Shown here piece after piece: positions 9,024 through 17,220 of a DNA stretch of 64,000 nt. The DNA is from Anabaena sp. PCC 7108 (GTDB lineage: Bacteria; Cyanobacteriota; Cyanobacteriia; Cyanobacteriales; Nostocaceae): assembly GCF_000332135.1 (NCBI RefSeq), contig NZ_KB235896.1, forward strand, positions 5,351,356-5,415,355. Reading direction: 5' to 3'. The notes beneath the pieces were generated by a model. The model saw only the letters and a list, made by a program, of their open reading frames with translations. It ran no database searches and was not told the DNA's origin. The translations under genes and the position numbers were made by a program. Every line of letters begins with the position of its first letter. Position 1 is the stretch's first letter.

Positions 9024-9215
9024 TTATGCATCGACATAAACAAATTGAAGACCAGCGATATTGGTATTGAAACTGCCATTTAAGCTCTCTTTGTTATAGC
9101 TGAAATTACGAGTCACATCTTCCAAATAATTTTTAGAAAAAGCATATTTACCAAAACCACCAGCTACGATTTCTTGTTGTGCAACAGGTACTTCAGTAAA
9201 AAGTAAGTTAGACAT
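9024..9215 (-). CDS. Double-glycine precursor peptide, copy C
   Basis: Third bacteriocin-like precursor, 63 residues from the ATG at 9215, which is preceded by AAGGAG. A longer in-frame reading to 9338 exists, but it runs through the untranslated leader shared with the other units and is not credible. The leader is identical to copies A and B. The core is shortest, starting FGKYAFSKN, with the RFSF segment of the other two missing directly after Gly-Gly. It keeps the shared block NYLEDVTRNFSYNKESLNGS and ends NIAGLQFVYVDA. This is probably the unit farthest from the exporter in a set of three alternative or co-acting peptides. Confidence 0.8.
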   Translation of the reverse strand: MSNLLFTEVPVAQQEIVAGGFGKYAFSKNYLEDVTRNFSYNKESLNGSFNTNIAGLQFVYVDA

Positions 9216-9371
9216 GGTAGGATCTCCTTGATTTTTAGTTATCGCTTGGAGTTGATTTAGTTTTGCGTGCTGCTCAACCCCTCGCTTGTTAATAGAATAT
9301 CGAGAACCAACCTTTGGAATCATGCTCAATTCATGCAAACTTAATTACCAGATTTAGAAATATATATTTCA

Positions 9372-9430
9372 CATTTACGTCAGCGCTATTTCCGAAAAAT
9401 ACACGCTCCAATTACGCCTAATTATGTCAA
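9372..9430 (-). promoter_or_regulatory. Conserved upstream block of precursor gene C
   Basis: Third occurrence of the block found upstream of copies A and B, with TTGACATAATTAGGCGTA, GTGTATTTTTCGGAAATA and CTGACGTAAAT on the minus strand. The spacing to the start codon is about 157 bases, matching the other copies. Confidence 0.55.
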
Positions 9431-9486
9431 TATAATAAATATGAAATAGGTAAAAGATTTACGAGTGCTAGACGATCAGTATTGTA

Positions 9487-9508
9487 AGGGCGTATTGCAA
9501 TACGCCCT
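9487..9508. repeat. 22-base perfect palindrome
   Basis: AGGGCGTATTG is followed directly by its reverse complement CAATACGCCCT. It lies between the peptide locus and the hydrolase gene, which ends 35 bases to the right. Such GGGCGTATTGCAATACGCCC palindromes are common dispersed repeats in cyanobacterial intergenic DNA. It could also serve as a transcript end. Confidence 0.6.
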
Positions 9509-9542
9509 AGCAAACAATTGATGTGATTAGGAAACTCTATAT

Positions 9543-10427
9543 TTAAAGATATTTTTGTAATAGACCAATTACAACTTCGGGTGTTTCCAGATGTGGTAAA
9601 ATTCCTGTGTGAGCGATAGCTTGAAAATCTCTAATTGCGCCTTTATTTAAACTTGCCAAACGTCGTCCCAATGTGATATTAGTAAATTGTGCATCTTCTC
9701 CCCAAAATATCACAGTAGGAATTTTGAGTTGCTGAATATATAAACTCAAATCAAAATAAAGATCGCCTCGTAAAAATGCTAAAGCAGCAAATTTGGCATT
9801 TGGTTGTTGTGCAGAAGTTAAATAACCTTCTACTATTTCTTGAGTAAGTTTTTCTGGGTTTGTAAAGAGAAAACTTTCTAAAAAATTTCTGACTGCAATT
9901 TCATTTTCTGCACCTAAAGCATAAATTAAATTATCCAAAAAAGGCATATTGATAACCGAAAGTGGTAATCTACGTCCAGCACCCTGGCCAAAGTCATCAA
10001 AACCAGAGGGACACACTAAAACCAGTTCTTTGAATAATTCAGGTTGATTAATAGCAAGACGAATAGTAAAAGCAGCAGTTAAAGAAGAAGCTATTACTGT
10101 TACTGGTTCGTGACAAGTTTGGGTGATAAACTCAGTAATAGTAGTTAGGTAATCTTGAATTTGGTAATCTCGCACAGGATGAGCAGATTCTCCCCAACCA
10201 ATTAAATCTGGGGCTAAAATGCGATATTCAGAAGCAAATGCAGGGTAAACTTTAGACCATTCGTAAGCAGATGCACCACCACCAAAGTTATGTAAAAACA
10301 ATAGCGGAGGTAATTTTTGAATGTCAACAATCTCCCAAGGTGCGCTGGTTTGGGTATAGTAAACCATTGCTCCCAAAGATGTATTGATGACTTGTTGTCC
10401 AAAACCAGGAGGGTGAAATTGAAGCAT
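9543..10427 (-). CDS. Alpha/beta-fold hydrolase
   Basis: Predicted alpha/beta hydrolase of 294 residues. The oxyanion region reads LFLHNFGGGAS (about residues 43-53), followed by LAPDLIGWGES. The nucleophile elbow is ASSLT, so Ser115 is the likely nucleophile; the first and last positions are Ala and Thr instead of the more usual glycines. The acid is probably the Asp in FWGEDAQF, and the histidine that in AHTGILPHLE. No signal peptide is seen. The family covers esterases, haloperoxidase-like and C-C bond hydrolases; the substrate cannot be told. It is followed after a heptad-repeat spacer by a HugZ-like gene on the same strand. Confidence 0.8.
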   Translation of the reverse strand: MLQFHPPGFGQQVINTSLGAMVYYTQTSAPWEIVDIQKLPPLLFLHNFGGGASAYEWSKVYPAFASEYRILAPDLIGWGESAHPVRDYQIQDYLTTITEFITQTCHEPVTVIASSLTAAFTIRLAINQPELFKELVLVCPSGFDDFGQGAGRRLPLSVINMPFLDNLIYALGAENEIAVRNFLESFLFTNPEKLTQEIVEGYLTSAQQPNAKFAALAFLRGDLYFDLSLYIQQLKIPTVIFWGEDAQFTNITLGRRLASLNKGAIRDFQAIAHTGILPHLETPEVVIGLLQKYL

Positions 10428-10430
10428 ATA

Positions 10431-10484
10431 AATTATGAATTATGAATTATGAATTATCAACTATGAATTATCAACTATGAATTA
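10431..10484. repeat. Heptanucleotide STRR tract (ATGAATT)
   Basis: Tandem ATGAATT units, some changed to ATCAACT, fill the whole gap between two genes and run up to the stop codon of the right-hand gene. This is the short tandemly repeated repetitive sequence type typical of Nostocales genomes. Confidence 0.8.
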
Positions 10485-10970
10485 TTCTGTTATCAACGTC
10501 AGTTGATTAAGATTATCACCACTGATATGGTAAGCGGCTCCAAAGCCAATTACAAATCTTCCTTCAGTTGGAGTTAGTTGGAAAATCCGAAAATCGGGTA
10601 AGCTGCGTAACATTTCAATAATTTCTCCAAAACGTTCTTGAAATTCTCCAACAATTTGATTCCATTGTTCAGTTTCTCTCTCTAGTAAAGTTGCGGTACA
10701 ATCAAAAGTTAACCGACGACGGGCAAATATTTGTTTGGTTTTAGCTTCATCCTCAATAAATAAAATACTCACATGAGGATTAACATAAATATTTTTGGTG
10801 TGAGTAGAAAGACCACTAACGTAAATGTAGATATTTTTAGCATCATCTATGACGAAAGGAGTATAACTTGCGTTAGGGATTCCCTGTTCGTTAACAGTAC
10901 TAATGATGATACTTGCAAATTCTTCGGTAAATTTTTCATACTCAGCTTGAGCTTTTTCGATTTTAGTCAT
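10482..10970 (-). CDS. HugZ-like pyridoxamine 5'-phosphate oxidase-fold protein
   Basis: Protein of 162 residues with the split-barrel flavin/heme-binding fold of the PNPOx-like/HugZ group. It shows the typical opening (ASIIISTVNEQGIPNASYTPFVID), the strand pair DAKNIYIYVSGLSTHTKNI and the later block SILFIEDEAKTKQIFARRRLTF. Relatives bind heme and help its breakdown in some bacteria; others bind flavin. The C-terminal FVIGFGAAYHI tract is the usual HugZ-family end. Heme use here is inference. The start is the ATG at 10970. A hydrolase gene lies downstream on the same strand. Confidence 0.8.
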   Translation of the reverse strand: MTKIEKAQAEYEKFTEEFASIIISTVNEQGIPNASYTPFVIDDAKNIYIYVSGLSTHTKNIYVNPHVSILFIEDEAKTKQIFARRRLTFDCTATLLERETEQWNQIVGEFQERFGEIIEMLRSLPDFRIFQLTPTEGRFVIGFGAAYHISGDNLNQLTLITE

Positions 10971-11032
10971 CTGTTTATTTACTTGGTAAGATTTTATTAG
11001 CTATTATAAAATAAAATGGTGATAATACAATT

Positions 11033-12517
11033 GTGACTGATCAAAATCGTTCTCAATGGGATTTATGTAGGTTTATCAAAACCTTGACCTACTTTGAGGT
11101 ATTTCCTGTTCTTAACTGGGTACAGCAGTTAATTCAAGGTCGTTCCCAAGATAATCAAGATAAACCAAATGGGGTCAGAAATATGGGTGTAATTCTGGTA
11201 GCGGGTGCGACTGGTGGTGTTGGTAAACGAGTAGTCAGACGATTGCGGGAACAGGGGTATAAATTCCGCTGTCTAGTGCGAGATATTGAAAAAGCAAGAC
11301 TAGTTTTAGGTGACGATGTTGACTTAGTAGATGGGGATATTACTATACCTGAAACTCTGAATAGCTTGGTAATGGGTAATGTGGAAGCTGTAATTTGTTG
11401 TACTTCTGTGCGGGTACAACCAGTGGAGGGAGACACAGCAGATAGAAGCAAATACTATCAAGGTATTAAGTTTTACTTACCAGAAATTGTTGGTGACACA
11501 CCAGAAAATGTCGAATATCGTGGGGTGAAAAACTTAGTTGAAGCAGCAAAAAAATATCTCCCTACCGCAGGTGAAAAACTGATATTTGATTTTACTAAAC
11601 CAACAGATGAATTAAAAAATATCTGGGGTGCGTTAGATGATGTTGTCATGGGTGGTGTGAGTGCAAGTAGTTTTCAAATATTAGAAAATACGGCTTTATT
11701 TAGTGGTAATGTTTCCACTGCTAACTCTGGGGGATTTGCTTCTGTGAGAACAAAAAACTTTTCCCCACCGTTTGATTTATCTGGTTATGAAGGTGTTAGA
11801 TTGCGAGTCAAAGGTGACGGACAGCGTTATAAAATCTTTTTGCGGACAGAATCAACTTGGGATGGTGTTGGTTACAGCTATTCTTTCGATACGGTAGCTA
11901 ATACTTGGATAGATATTACGATTCCATTTGCAAATTTAGTTCCTGTATTTAGAGCCAAAATTGTGAAAGATTCTCCCAAAATTGATTCTAGCAAAGTTTG
12001 CTCATTTCAATTGATGTTGAGCAAATTTGAATATGATGGAGCTTTAAATCCTAAGTTTACCCCTGGTGGTTTTGCGATACATCTAGAATCGATTAAAGCT
12101 TATGGTGGTGAAAGTTTACCCCAATTTGTTCTGATTAGTTCTGCTGGGGTAACTCGTCCTGGAAGACCAGGAATTAATTTAAATGAAGAACCACCAGCGG
12201 TCAGATTAAATGACCAATTGGGAGGAATTTTAACTTGGAAGTTGAAAGGTGAAGATAGTTTAAGATCAAGTGGAATTCCTTACACAATTATTCGACCTTG
12301 TGCTTTAACTGAAGATGCTGGAGGTAAGGAGTTTATATTTGAGCAAGGTGATAATATTCGGGGAAAAATCAGCCGCGAAGATATTGCTGAACTTTGTATT
12401 CAATCAATCCAAAAAACAAAAGCTCTTAATCTCACTTTTGAAGTAAAGGAAGGAGAAAATCTGGCTAATTCTGTTGATTTACAGGAGCTTTTTTCTGAAT
12501 TAAAACCTGATAAATAA
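11033..12517 (+). CDS. NAD(P)-binding NmrA/atypical SDR fused to a CIA30 domain
   Basis: Fusion protein of 494 residues from a GTG start. Residues about 50-185 and 365-480 form one NmrA-like atypical short-chain dehydrogenase. The Rossmann loop is VILVAGATGGVGKRV, followed by FRCLVRDIEKAR and VDGDI; the second part carries FVLISSAGVTRPG and SGIPYTIIRPCALTE. A CIA30 (complex I intermediate-associated protein 30) carbohydrate-binding-like domain is inserted at about residues 185-355 (IFDFTKPTDELKNIWGALDD, then DDVVMGGVSAS). In mitochondria CIA30 proteins help assemble complex I; cyanobacterial fusions of this type may act on thylakoid complexes, which is inference. It forms an operon with the next gene, which starts at the base after the stop codon. 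Confidence 0.8.
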   Translation: MTDQNRSQWDLCRFIKTLTYFEVFPVLNWVQQLIQGRSQDNQDKPNGVRNMGVILVAGATGGVGKRVVRRLREQGYKFRCLVRDIEKARLVLGDDVDLVDGDITIPETLNSLVMGNVEAVICCTSVRVQPVEGDTADRSKYYQGIKFYLPEIVGDTPENVEYRGVKNLVEAAKKYLPTAGEKLIFDFTKPTDELKNIWGALDDVVMGGVSASSFQILENTALFSGNVSTANSGGFASVRTKNFSPPFDLSGYEGVRLRVKGDGQRYKIFLRTESTWDGVGYSYSFDTVANTWIDITIPFANLVPVFRAKIVKDSPKIDSSKVCSFQLMLSKFEYDGALNPKFTPGGFAIHLESIKAYGGESLPQFVLISSAGVTRPGRPGINLNEEPPAVRLNDQLGGILTWKLKGEDSLRSSGIPYTIIRPCALTEDAGGKEFIFEQGDNIRGKISREDIAELCIQSIQKTKALNLTFEVKEGENLANSVDLQELFSELKPDK

Positions 12518-12865
12518 ATGCTGATTAGATTATTATTTTCTGTTGTTTTGGCGCTGATTATTGGTAGTAGTTTCTTCTCAAAGACGGCTTCATCACAGCA
12601 AGTAAATTTCCGGGTTAATAATTTGGAGTCTGATATCCGTCGTCTAGAGTTACGGTTAAACCAGATTGAGTTATTACTCAGTCAAAACCGCCAATTTTCA
12701 TCTACTAAGGTTACACCTACTCCGTCACCCTCTACAGGTTCTAGACGAAAATTATCACAACCAGAACGTGAGAAAATGTTTGATAGATTAGCAACTTTGG
12801 TGGTTGAATTGAAGCAACAAGTTAATCAATTAACAACGCGAGTTAGTAAACTTGAATCACGCTAA
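12518..12865 (+). CDS. Secreted coiled-coil small protein
   Basis: Protein of 115 residues, not matched to a known family. An N-terminal signal peptide (LIRLLFSVVLALIIGSSFF, cut near ASSQ) is followed by a heptad-rich coiled coil (VNNLESDIRRLELRLNQIEL). A Ser/Thr/Pro linker and a second coiled coil (LATLVVELKQQVNQLTTRVS) follow. It is probably periplasmic and oligomeric. The ATG lies directly after the stop codon of the CIA30 fusion gene, so the two are almost certainly translated from one message and may work together. Confidence 0.7.
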   Translation: MLIRLLFSVVLALIIGSSFFSKTASSQQVNFRVNNLESDIRRLELRLNQIELLLSQNRQFSSTKVTPTPSPSTGSRRKLSQPEREKMFDRLATLVVELKQQVNQLTTRVSKLESR

Positions 12866-12928
12866 AAAACTTAACCCCCTCCCTGGTTAGGGTTGGGGGC
12901 TAAATCTGGAATATATCGGGTAATTAAG

Positions 12929-13321
12929 ATGACAGCAAATATTAATAAAATCGCTACTTATGAAGGTGGGTGTCACTGTGGTGCGGTACGCTTTAAGGTG
13001 ATAGTTGATAACCATAAAGTTGATGATTGTAATTGTTCTATTTGTAGTAAGAAAGGATTTTTACATTTAATTGTACAGCGAGAAAAGTTTATTTTATTGC
13101 AAGGTGAAGATGTGTTGAAAACTTACACATTTAATACCGGAGTTGCACAACATAAATTTTGTGGTATTTGTGGAATTCATTCTTTTTATATTCCCCGCAG
13201 TCATCCTGATTGTATTGATGTGAATGTGCGCTGTTTAGATGGGAATGTAATAGATAATTTTGAGATTGTGCCGTTTGATGGTGCTAATTGGGAGGATAAT
13301 ATTCATAAGTTGGTTAATTGA
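12929..13321 (+). CDS. GFA/CENP-V family zinc protein
   Basis: Zinc-binding protein of 130 residues. All family metal ligands are visible: GGCHCGAVRF, CNCSICSKKG and KFCGICGIHSF. The family includes glutathione-dependent formaldehyde-activating enzyme (Gfa) and many uncharacterised beta-tent proteins. A glutathione or thiol adduct as substrate is possible but not shown. The ATG at 12929 is chosen over an upstream in-frame TTG at 12893, which lies in a GC-rich hairpin sequence. Confidence 0.82.
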   Translation: MTANINKIATYEGGCHCGAVRFKVIVDNHKVDDCNCSICSKKGFLHLIVQREKFILLQGEDVLKTYTFNTGVAQHKFCGICGIHSFYIPRSHPDCIDVNVRCLDGNVIDNFEIVPFDGANWEDNIHKLVN

Positions 13322-13336
13322 TTATAAGCTGTTTAT

Positions 13337-13535
13337 CCAGGGGAAACGCATCTAAATTTTATTGACAAAATACCGTTTTAATGTGTAAACGAAGAAATCC
13401 GCATTTATCGTTTGATTGATTTTTTCAAAGTCATAGTGATGAACTAAAATATTGTTAATAAGTGGTCGTTAATGCGAATATTTTGGTCATTATTGAGATT
13501 GAATTGTCCTTATTGATAAGATGCGTTTCCCCTGG
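13337..13535. mobile_element. MITE-like element with 17-bp perfect terminal inverted repeats
   Basis: CCAGGGGAAACGCATCT at 13337-13353 is matched by its exact reverse complement at 13519-13535. The 165 bases between hold no open frame, only AT-rich sequence. No certain target duplication is seen. It ends 44 bases before the distal repeat of CRISPR array 1. Non-autonomous; the parent transposase is not in the window. Confidence 0.75.
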
Positions 13536-13579
13536 GGGAATACTGAAGTAGAAGAACTTAAGGGTGATAACAAACTAGC

Positions 13580-15087
13580 GTTTCCAATTATTCCGAATTA
13601 ACCCAATCGGTGGGGTGAATCCATGAAACAACAGTTTCAAAATGTTAGTTGTTTCCAATTATTCCGAATTAACCCAATCGGTGGGGTTACATTGATAGCG
13701 TCGAAGTGAAACACTTCGTGTTTCCAATTATTCCGAATTAACCCAATCGGTGGGGGTAACTCTGTTGGATTACACCAAAACCGAAACTCCGCTCCGTAGG
13801 TTTCCAATTATTCCGAATTAACCCAATCGGTGGGGGTTAATTTTAGTACAGACTAATTTAAGATGTCTAACAATAAGTTTCCAATTATTCCGAATTAACC
13901 CAATCGGTGGGGTTAGAATACCAATCAACAAATGAGTTCAAAGAAAAGTTTCCAATTATTCCGAATTAACCCAATCGGTGGGGCCTCTCACTAAATAGAG
14001 AGATTGCTGATGCTTTTAGTTTCCAATTATTCCGAATTAACCCAATCGGTGGGGTCTAGCTCACGCTGATGCCGCCAAAATCGCACTTAATAACTGTTTC
14101 CAATTATTCCGAATTAACCCAATCGGTGGGGGAGCTTTATATAGTGAGCTCAGACGAATTCATCTTGCCGAGGTTTCCAATTATTCCGAATTAACCCAAT
14201 CGGTGGGGTAATCCCAAATGCAGTTGATACTCTGCTATTGTTTCCAATTATTCCGAATTAACCCAATCGGTGGGGTTGAAACACGTCTTTCGGGGGCACT
14301 CAGAAGACTTGCGGACGTTTCCAATTATTCCGAATTAACCCAATCGGTGGGGACAAAATGGAAACGCTGCCTTCAGCGCTGCCATTTCGTTTCCAATTAT
14401 TCCGAATTAACCCAATCGGTGGGGCAGCTTTGGCGGTAAAACATAGGAAAAAATAAGGACTTGTAGTTTCCAATTATTCCGAATTAACCCAATCGGTGGG
14501 GTTATCCAAGAAAATACTAATGGCGAAAGAATACTTGTTTCCAATTATTCCGAATTAACCCAATCGGTGGGGGGAAAAGACGGGCAGCTATTGGCAACGA
14601 CAAATGACAGTTTCCAATTATTCCGAATTAACCCAATCGGTGGGGTCCCATAGATGATAACCAGCCAAAGAGTCATAAGCGTGACTGTTTCCAATTATTC
14701 CGAATTAACCCAATCGGTGGGGTTATCGGAAAAGTTGGATATATCGACAGAATATCCAAGTTTCCAATTATTCCGAATTAACCCAATCGGTGGGGTTTCG
14801 GTCAAGGCGGTAATTCTGGTGGTAATAATATAGAGTTTCCAATTATTCCGAATTAACCCAATCGGTGGGGTTTCCAGAGCTTTCAGCAGAAATTAGATTA
14901 GAAACGTTTCCAATTATTCCGAATTAACCCAATCGGTGGGGTTACTTGGCAATATCTTGTGCCATTCTTATAAAAAAGAAAAGTTTCCAATTATTCCGAA
15001 TTAACCCAATCGGTGGGTTTTGCGAAACCAGCAAAAAAATGCATTCCCCTTGTTTCCAATTATTCCGAATTAACCCAATCGGTGGGG
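13580..15087 (-). CRISPR. CRISPR array 1, 21 repeats of 36 nt
   Basis: Twenty-one copies of a 36-base repeat beginning GTTTCCAATTATTCCG and ending AATCGGTGGGG on the plus strand, with 20 unique spacers of 31-44 bases. On the minus strand the repeat ends AATAATTGGAAAC, typical of a crRNA 5' handle. With the leader on the right, transcription should run leftwards. Near its other end the repeat can form a short CCCA/TGGG hairpin with a five-base loop. The repeats look identical except the one at 14983-15018, whose last base is T; it is the second from the leader. The repeat is shared with array 3 at 27123-27741. The distal end shows no decayed repeat. Confidence 0.98.
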
Positions 15088-15305
15088 AGTTCGTTTAGCA
15101 GCCCTTACCCAGTAAAGGTTTCAGACTGCAAATCGACACCACTTTTAAAAGTATAATACATTTATCCAAAAACCGACACATACACACACCTCAAAACCTT
15201 GTCCTACAAGCAATCGACACCACTCCACGAAAAATATAGGGTTTGGGCAATTCTCTGACTGGTGTCGATAGGAAATTAAAAAACACACCCATAAAACCTT
15301 CAAAT
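15088..15305 (-). promoter_or_regulatory. Leader of CRISPR array 1
   Basis: AT-rich region to the right of the array, strongly similar to the flank of array 3. It contains ATCGACACCA at 15132-15141 and 15213-15222 and the inverse TGGTGTCGAT at 15260-15269. These lie 45, 126 and 173 bases from the last repeat base, exactly as in array 3. The region should hold the promoter for leftward crRNA transcription and the integration signals. No clear -10/-35 pair was assigned. Confidence 0.75.
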
Positions 15306-15505
15306 CTAGATGACATAATAGTTTGGAGGTGGTTGGGGTACTTCACCACCAATTGTTAACACCCTCTCAACAGCTTCTTGGGATATCCAATAAAACCGCA
15401 CACTATCTTCCGCAGGTTTAACTAACTTTCTCACATTTATATAAAGTCGTCGCATTTCCTCCAAACTCAAAAAACGATTGCCCTTGATACTTGAAAAGGA
15501 TAGTA
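15306..15505 (-). pseudogene. cas2: 5'-truncated cas2 remnant
   Basis: This frame encodes the C-terminal two thirds of a Cas2 integrase subunit: FLSLEEMRRLYINVRKLVKP, then AEDSVRFYWISQEAVERVLT, then IGGEVPQPPPNYYVI. The end is highly characteristic of cyanobacterial Cas2. The N-terminal strand with the catalytic-site Asp (usually VVYDI or similar) and the following helix are missing. The frame instead runs straight into the terminal repeat of array 2, so any reading would begin at a GTG inside the repeat. No cas1 is adjacent. The recombination that joined an array to this gene destroyed it, so local spacer acquisition must rely on other genes. Confidence 0.75.
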
Positions 15506-16052
15506 GTTTCCAATTATGCGTCCCCACATGGTTAGTGGAGACTACTTAATGATTTGGATAAAAATAAAAAGGATGTAGTTTCCAATTATGCGTCCCCACA
15601 TGGTTAGTGGAGACGAAGCTTATGCTCACTGCTACCTGCTAAATCAAGGGTTTCCAATTATGCGTCCCCACATGGTTAGTGGAGACTGAAATAGTTAAAT
15701 AAGGAGAATCTTATGAAATTGTTTCCAATTATGCGTCCCCACATGGTTAGTGGAGACTCAACACGCCACACCAACCGAACCTATAGAAGCTTCGTTTCCA
15801 ATTATGCGTCCCCACATGGTTAGTGGAGACTAGAACAAGAATCCCAACAGCAGCAGAAAGCCTTGGGTTTCCAATTATGCGTCCCCACATGGTTAGTGGA
15901 GACCTTCTCGAAGTGCGATCACTAGAAGTTGTTGCTTTGCCATGTTTCCAATTATGCGTCCCCACATGGTTAGTGGAGACAGTATGGTGAAATGTTTATT
16001 AGGTTTGGGGTCTTTGTTTCCAATTATGCGTCCCCACATGGTTAGTGGAGAC
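15506..16052 (-). CRISPR. CRISPR array 2, 8 repeats of 37 nt
   Basis: Eight identical 37-base repeats beginning GTTTCCAATTATGCGTC and ending GTTAGTGGAGAC on the plus strand, with seven spacers of 34-40 bases. The first 12 bases are the same as in arrays 1 and 3; the rest differs. On the minus strand the repeat opens with a hairpin, GTCTCCAC pairing with GTGGGGAC (one G-U pair), and ends ATAATTGGAAAC. Transcription is inferred to be leftward, from a leader on the right, and would continue into the cas2 remnant. It lies downstream of the Cmr operon on the same strand. Confidence 0.98.
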
Positions 16053-16360
16053 TGCTGGAGTCTAGAAAGCTTGATATACAAGACTTGTGACACCAGTTTG
16101 CGCGGATGAAATTAAAAAGTACCGTTTGAGCGATCGCTTGTCAAGTCCTCCCTTCATGAAAAATACCTCAAACCCTTTCCTGGTATGGATTACAGAGTTT
16201 GCGCGAGCCTCCTTTTTTCCTCAAGACCTCTAAAGCCATAGCTGATAAGGCTTTACAGGTTATATAACAAGCGTTCGATAAATACACCCCCTGGTTCGCG
16301 CAGTTTTAGGTAGTGTTGTTAGGTGATTTCCTTTAAAGTATCCCATAATCAACTAGAAAA
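16053..16360 (-). promoter_or_regulatory. Presumed leader of CRISPR array 2
   Basis: A 308-base gap without a gene. It holds three related motifs: TTTGCGCGGA near 16096, TTTGCGCGAG near 16198 and TTCGCGCAG near 16296. A single GTGACACCA at 16087 resembles the box found in the leaders of arrays 1 and 3, and a CTCAAACCCTTT tract also echoes them. A HIP1 octamer is at about 16132. By position and orientation this is the array 2 leader; no promoter could be pinned down. Confidence 0.55.
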
Positions 16361-17170
16361 TTATTGCTGTGCAGCTTGTCTAACCTCATCTAGAGATAAA
16401 CTTAAAGCCTGTGCTATTTGTTCTACACTCAAACCAGCAGCTAACATTGCTGGTACTGCTAGTAGTTTTCCTCTAAGTTCTCCTTTCTGTTCTCCTCTAA
16501 GCTCTCCTTTCTGCTCACCTTCTGCAAAGGCTTGTTGGTATACTCGTGTTTGCTTTAAGTCGCTTAATCCAAACATTGCTTCTATCTCCTCGATGTCCAT
16601 GCTGGGAAATTTATAAACCAAAATTGTTTCAATAATTTGTAATAATTGTTGCTGTTGGCGTACAGATGCAATTTCTTGGTTGGTTCTGGTAATCAACTCC
16701 CTAGCTAATTGGATAGCTCTATCTTCATTTTCGATCACTAATTTAATCGTAGCAATGCCGATGGGTAAGGATGCACTTTCTCCTAATTCGTCTAGATAAA
16801 TGAGGGTGACTCTTCCAGAAGCGAAGGATTCGCGGTAATGAGTAATTGGTGCGCTGTCAATGCTGCGAGTTGGGTAAATCACTACAGCGAACCAATCGTT
16901 TTCGGGTTTGTTTTGGCGTAAATATAGATGAATTTCTGTAAATAGTCGGGAGTAGATTGCTACGTCGGTTTGAAATTGGACTTCTAGAAAATAAATTGGT
17001 TGCTCTTGGTTTTCTGGAAGGAACACACCGTCAATGCGGAATGCTGTTTGCTTGATTTCGACTGATGAAAATTGGTACTGGGTAGCAGTATCGGATGACT
17101 CACCAATGATTTCAAAGAAAATATGCGGGAATTCTTGAAATAGGCGGTAAAATATGCTGTCTGTTTTCAC
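16361..17170 (-). CDS. Rpn/PD-(D/E)XK nuclease-family protein
   Basis: Protein of 269 residues of the Rpn/DUF2887-type transposase-like nuclease group common in cyanobacteria. The N-terminal half carries a PD-(D/E)XK-like core: FRIDGVFLP supplies the Asp, and IYFLEVQFQ the E-x-Q pair. A helical middle is followed by a charged stretch with a perfect internal duplication (GEQKGELR twice, about residues 218-233). It ends with a small helix-turn-helix-like tail (LSVEQIAQALSLSLDEVRQA). Rpn proteins cut DNA and promote recombination; a role in CRISPR defence is not shown. It starts 50 bases downstream of the CARF-HEPN gene on the same strand and may be cotranscribed. Confidence 0.8.
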   Translation of the reverse strand: MKTDSIFYRLFQEFPHIFFEIIGESSDTATQYQFSSVEIKQTAFRIDGVFLPENQEQPIYFLEVQFQTDVAIYSRLFTEIHLYLRQNKPENDWFAVVIYPTRSIDSAPITHYRESFASGRVTLIYLDELGESASLPIGIATIKLVIENEDRAIQLARELITRTNQEIASVRQQQQLLQIIETILVYKFPSMDIEEIEAMFGLSDLKQTRVYQQAFAEGEQKGELRGEQKGELRGKLLAVPAMLAAGLSVEQIAQALSLSLDEVRQAAQQ

Positions 17171-17220
17171 GCTAGTTTTTTGAAGACTGAGATGCTGGTT
17201 TTGGGTGAGATAGTTGGAGA

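Larger units (their letters stand above)
8774..9440 (-). repeat. Precursor-peptide repeat unit C
   Basis: Third tandem unit. Its left border (GTTGATTGAATATGGTG) matches unit A more closely than unit B, and its upstream half is nearly identical to unit A. Unit C lacks the terminator segment on its right side; similarity stops at about 9440, where a different palindrome follows. Confidence 0.85.

Noticed and set aside
9216-9338. N-terminal extension of precursor peptide C
   Set aside because: It reads the untranslated leader that is also present upstream of copies A and B, where it is not open; the ATG at 9215 has the ribosome site.
7045-9440. Diversity-generating retroelement behind the variable precursor peptides
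   Set aside because: No reverse transcriptase and no adenine-biased template repeat is seen; tandem duplication explains the pattern.
14218-14439. Open frame across repeats of CRISPR array 1, and a similar one at 27316-27675
   Set aside because: The translation is a repeated copy of the CRISPR repeat (VSNYSELTQSVG) with spacer text between; not a gene.
15747-16093. Open frames across array 2 repeats
   Set aside because: They only translate the 37-nt repeat (MWGRIIGN or MGTHNWK) and spacers.
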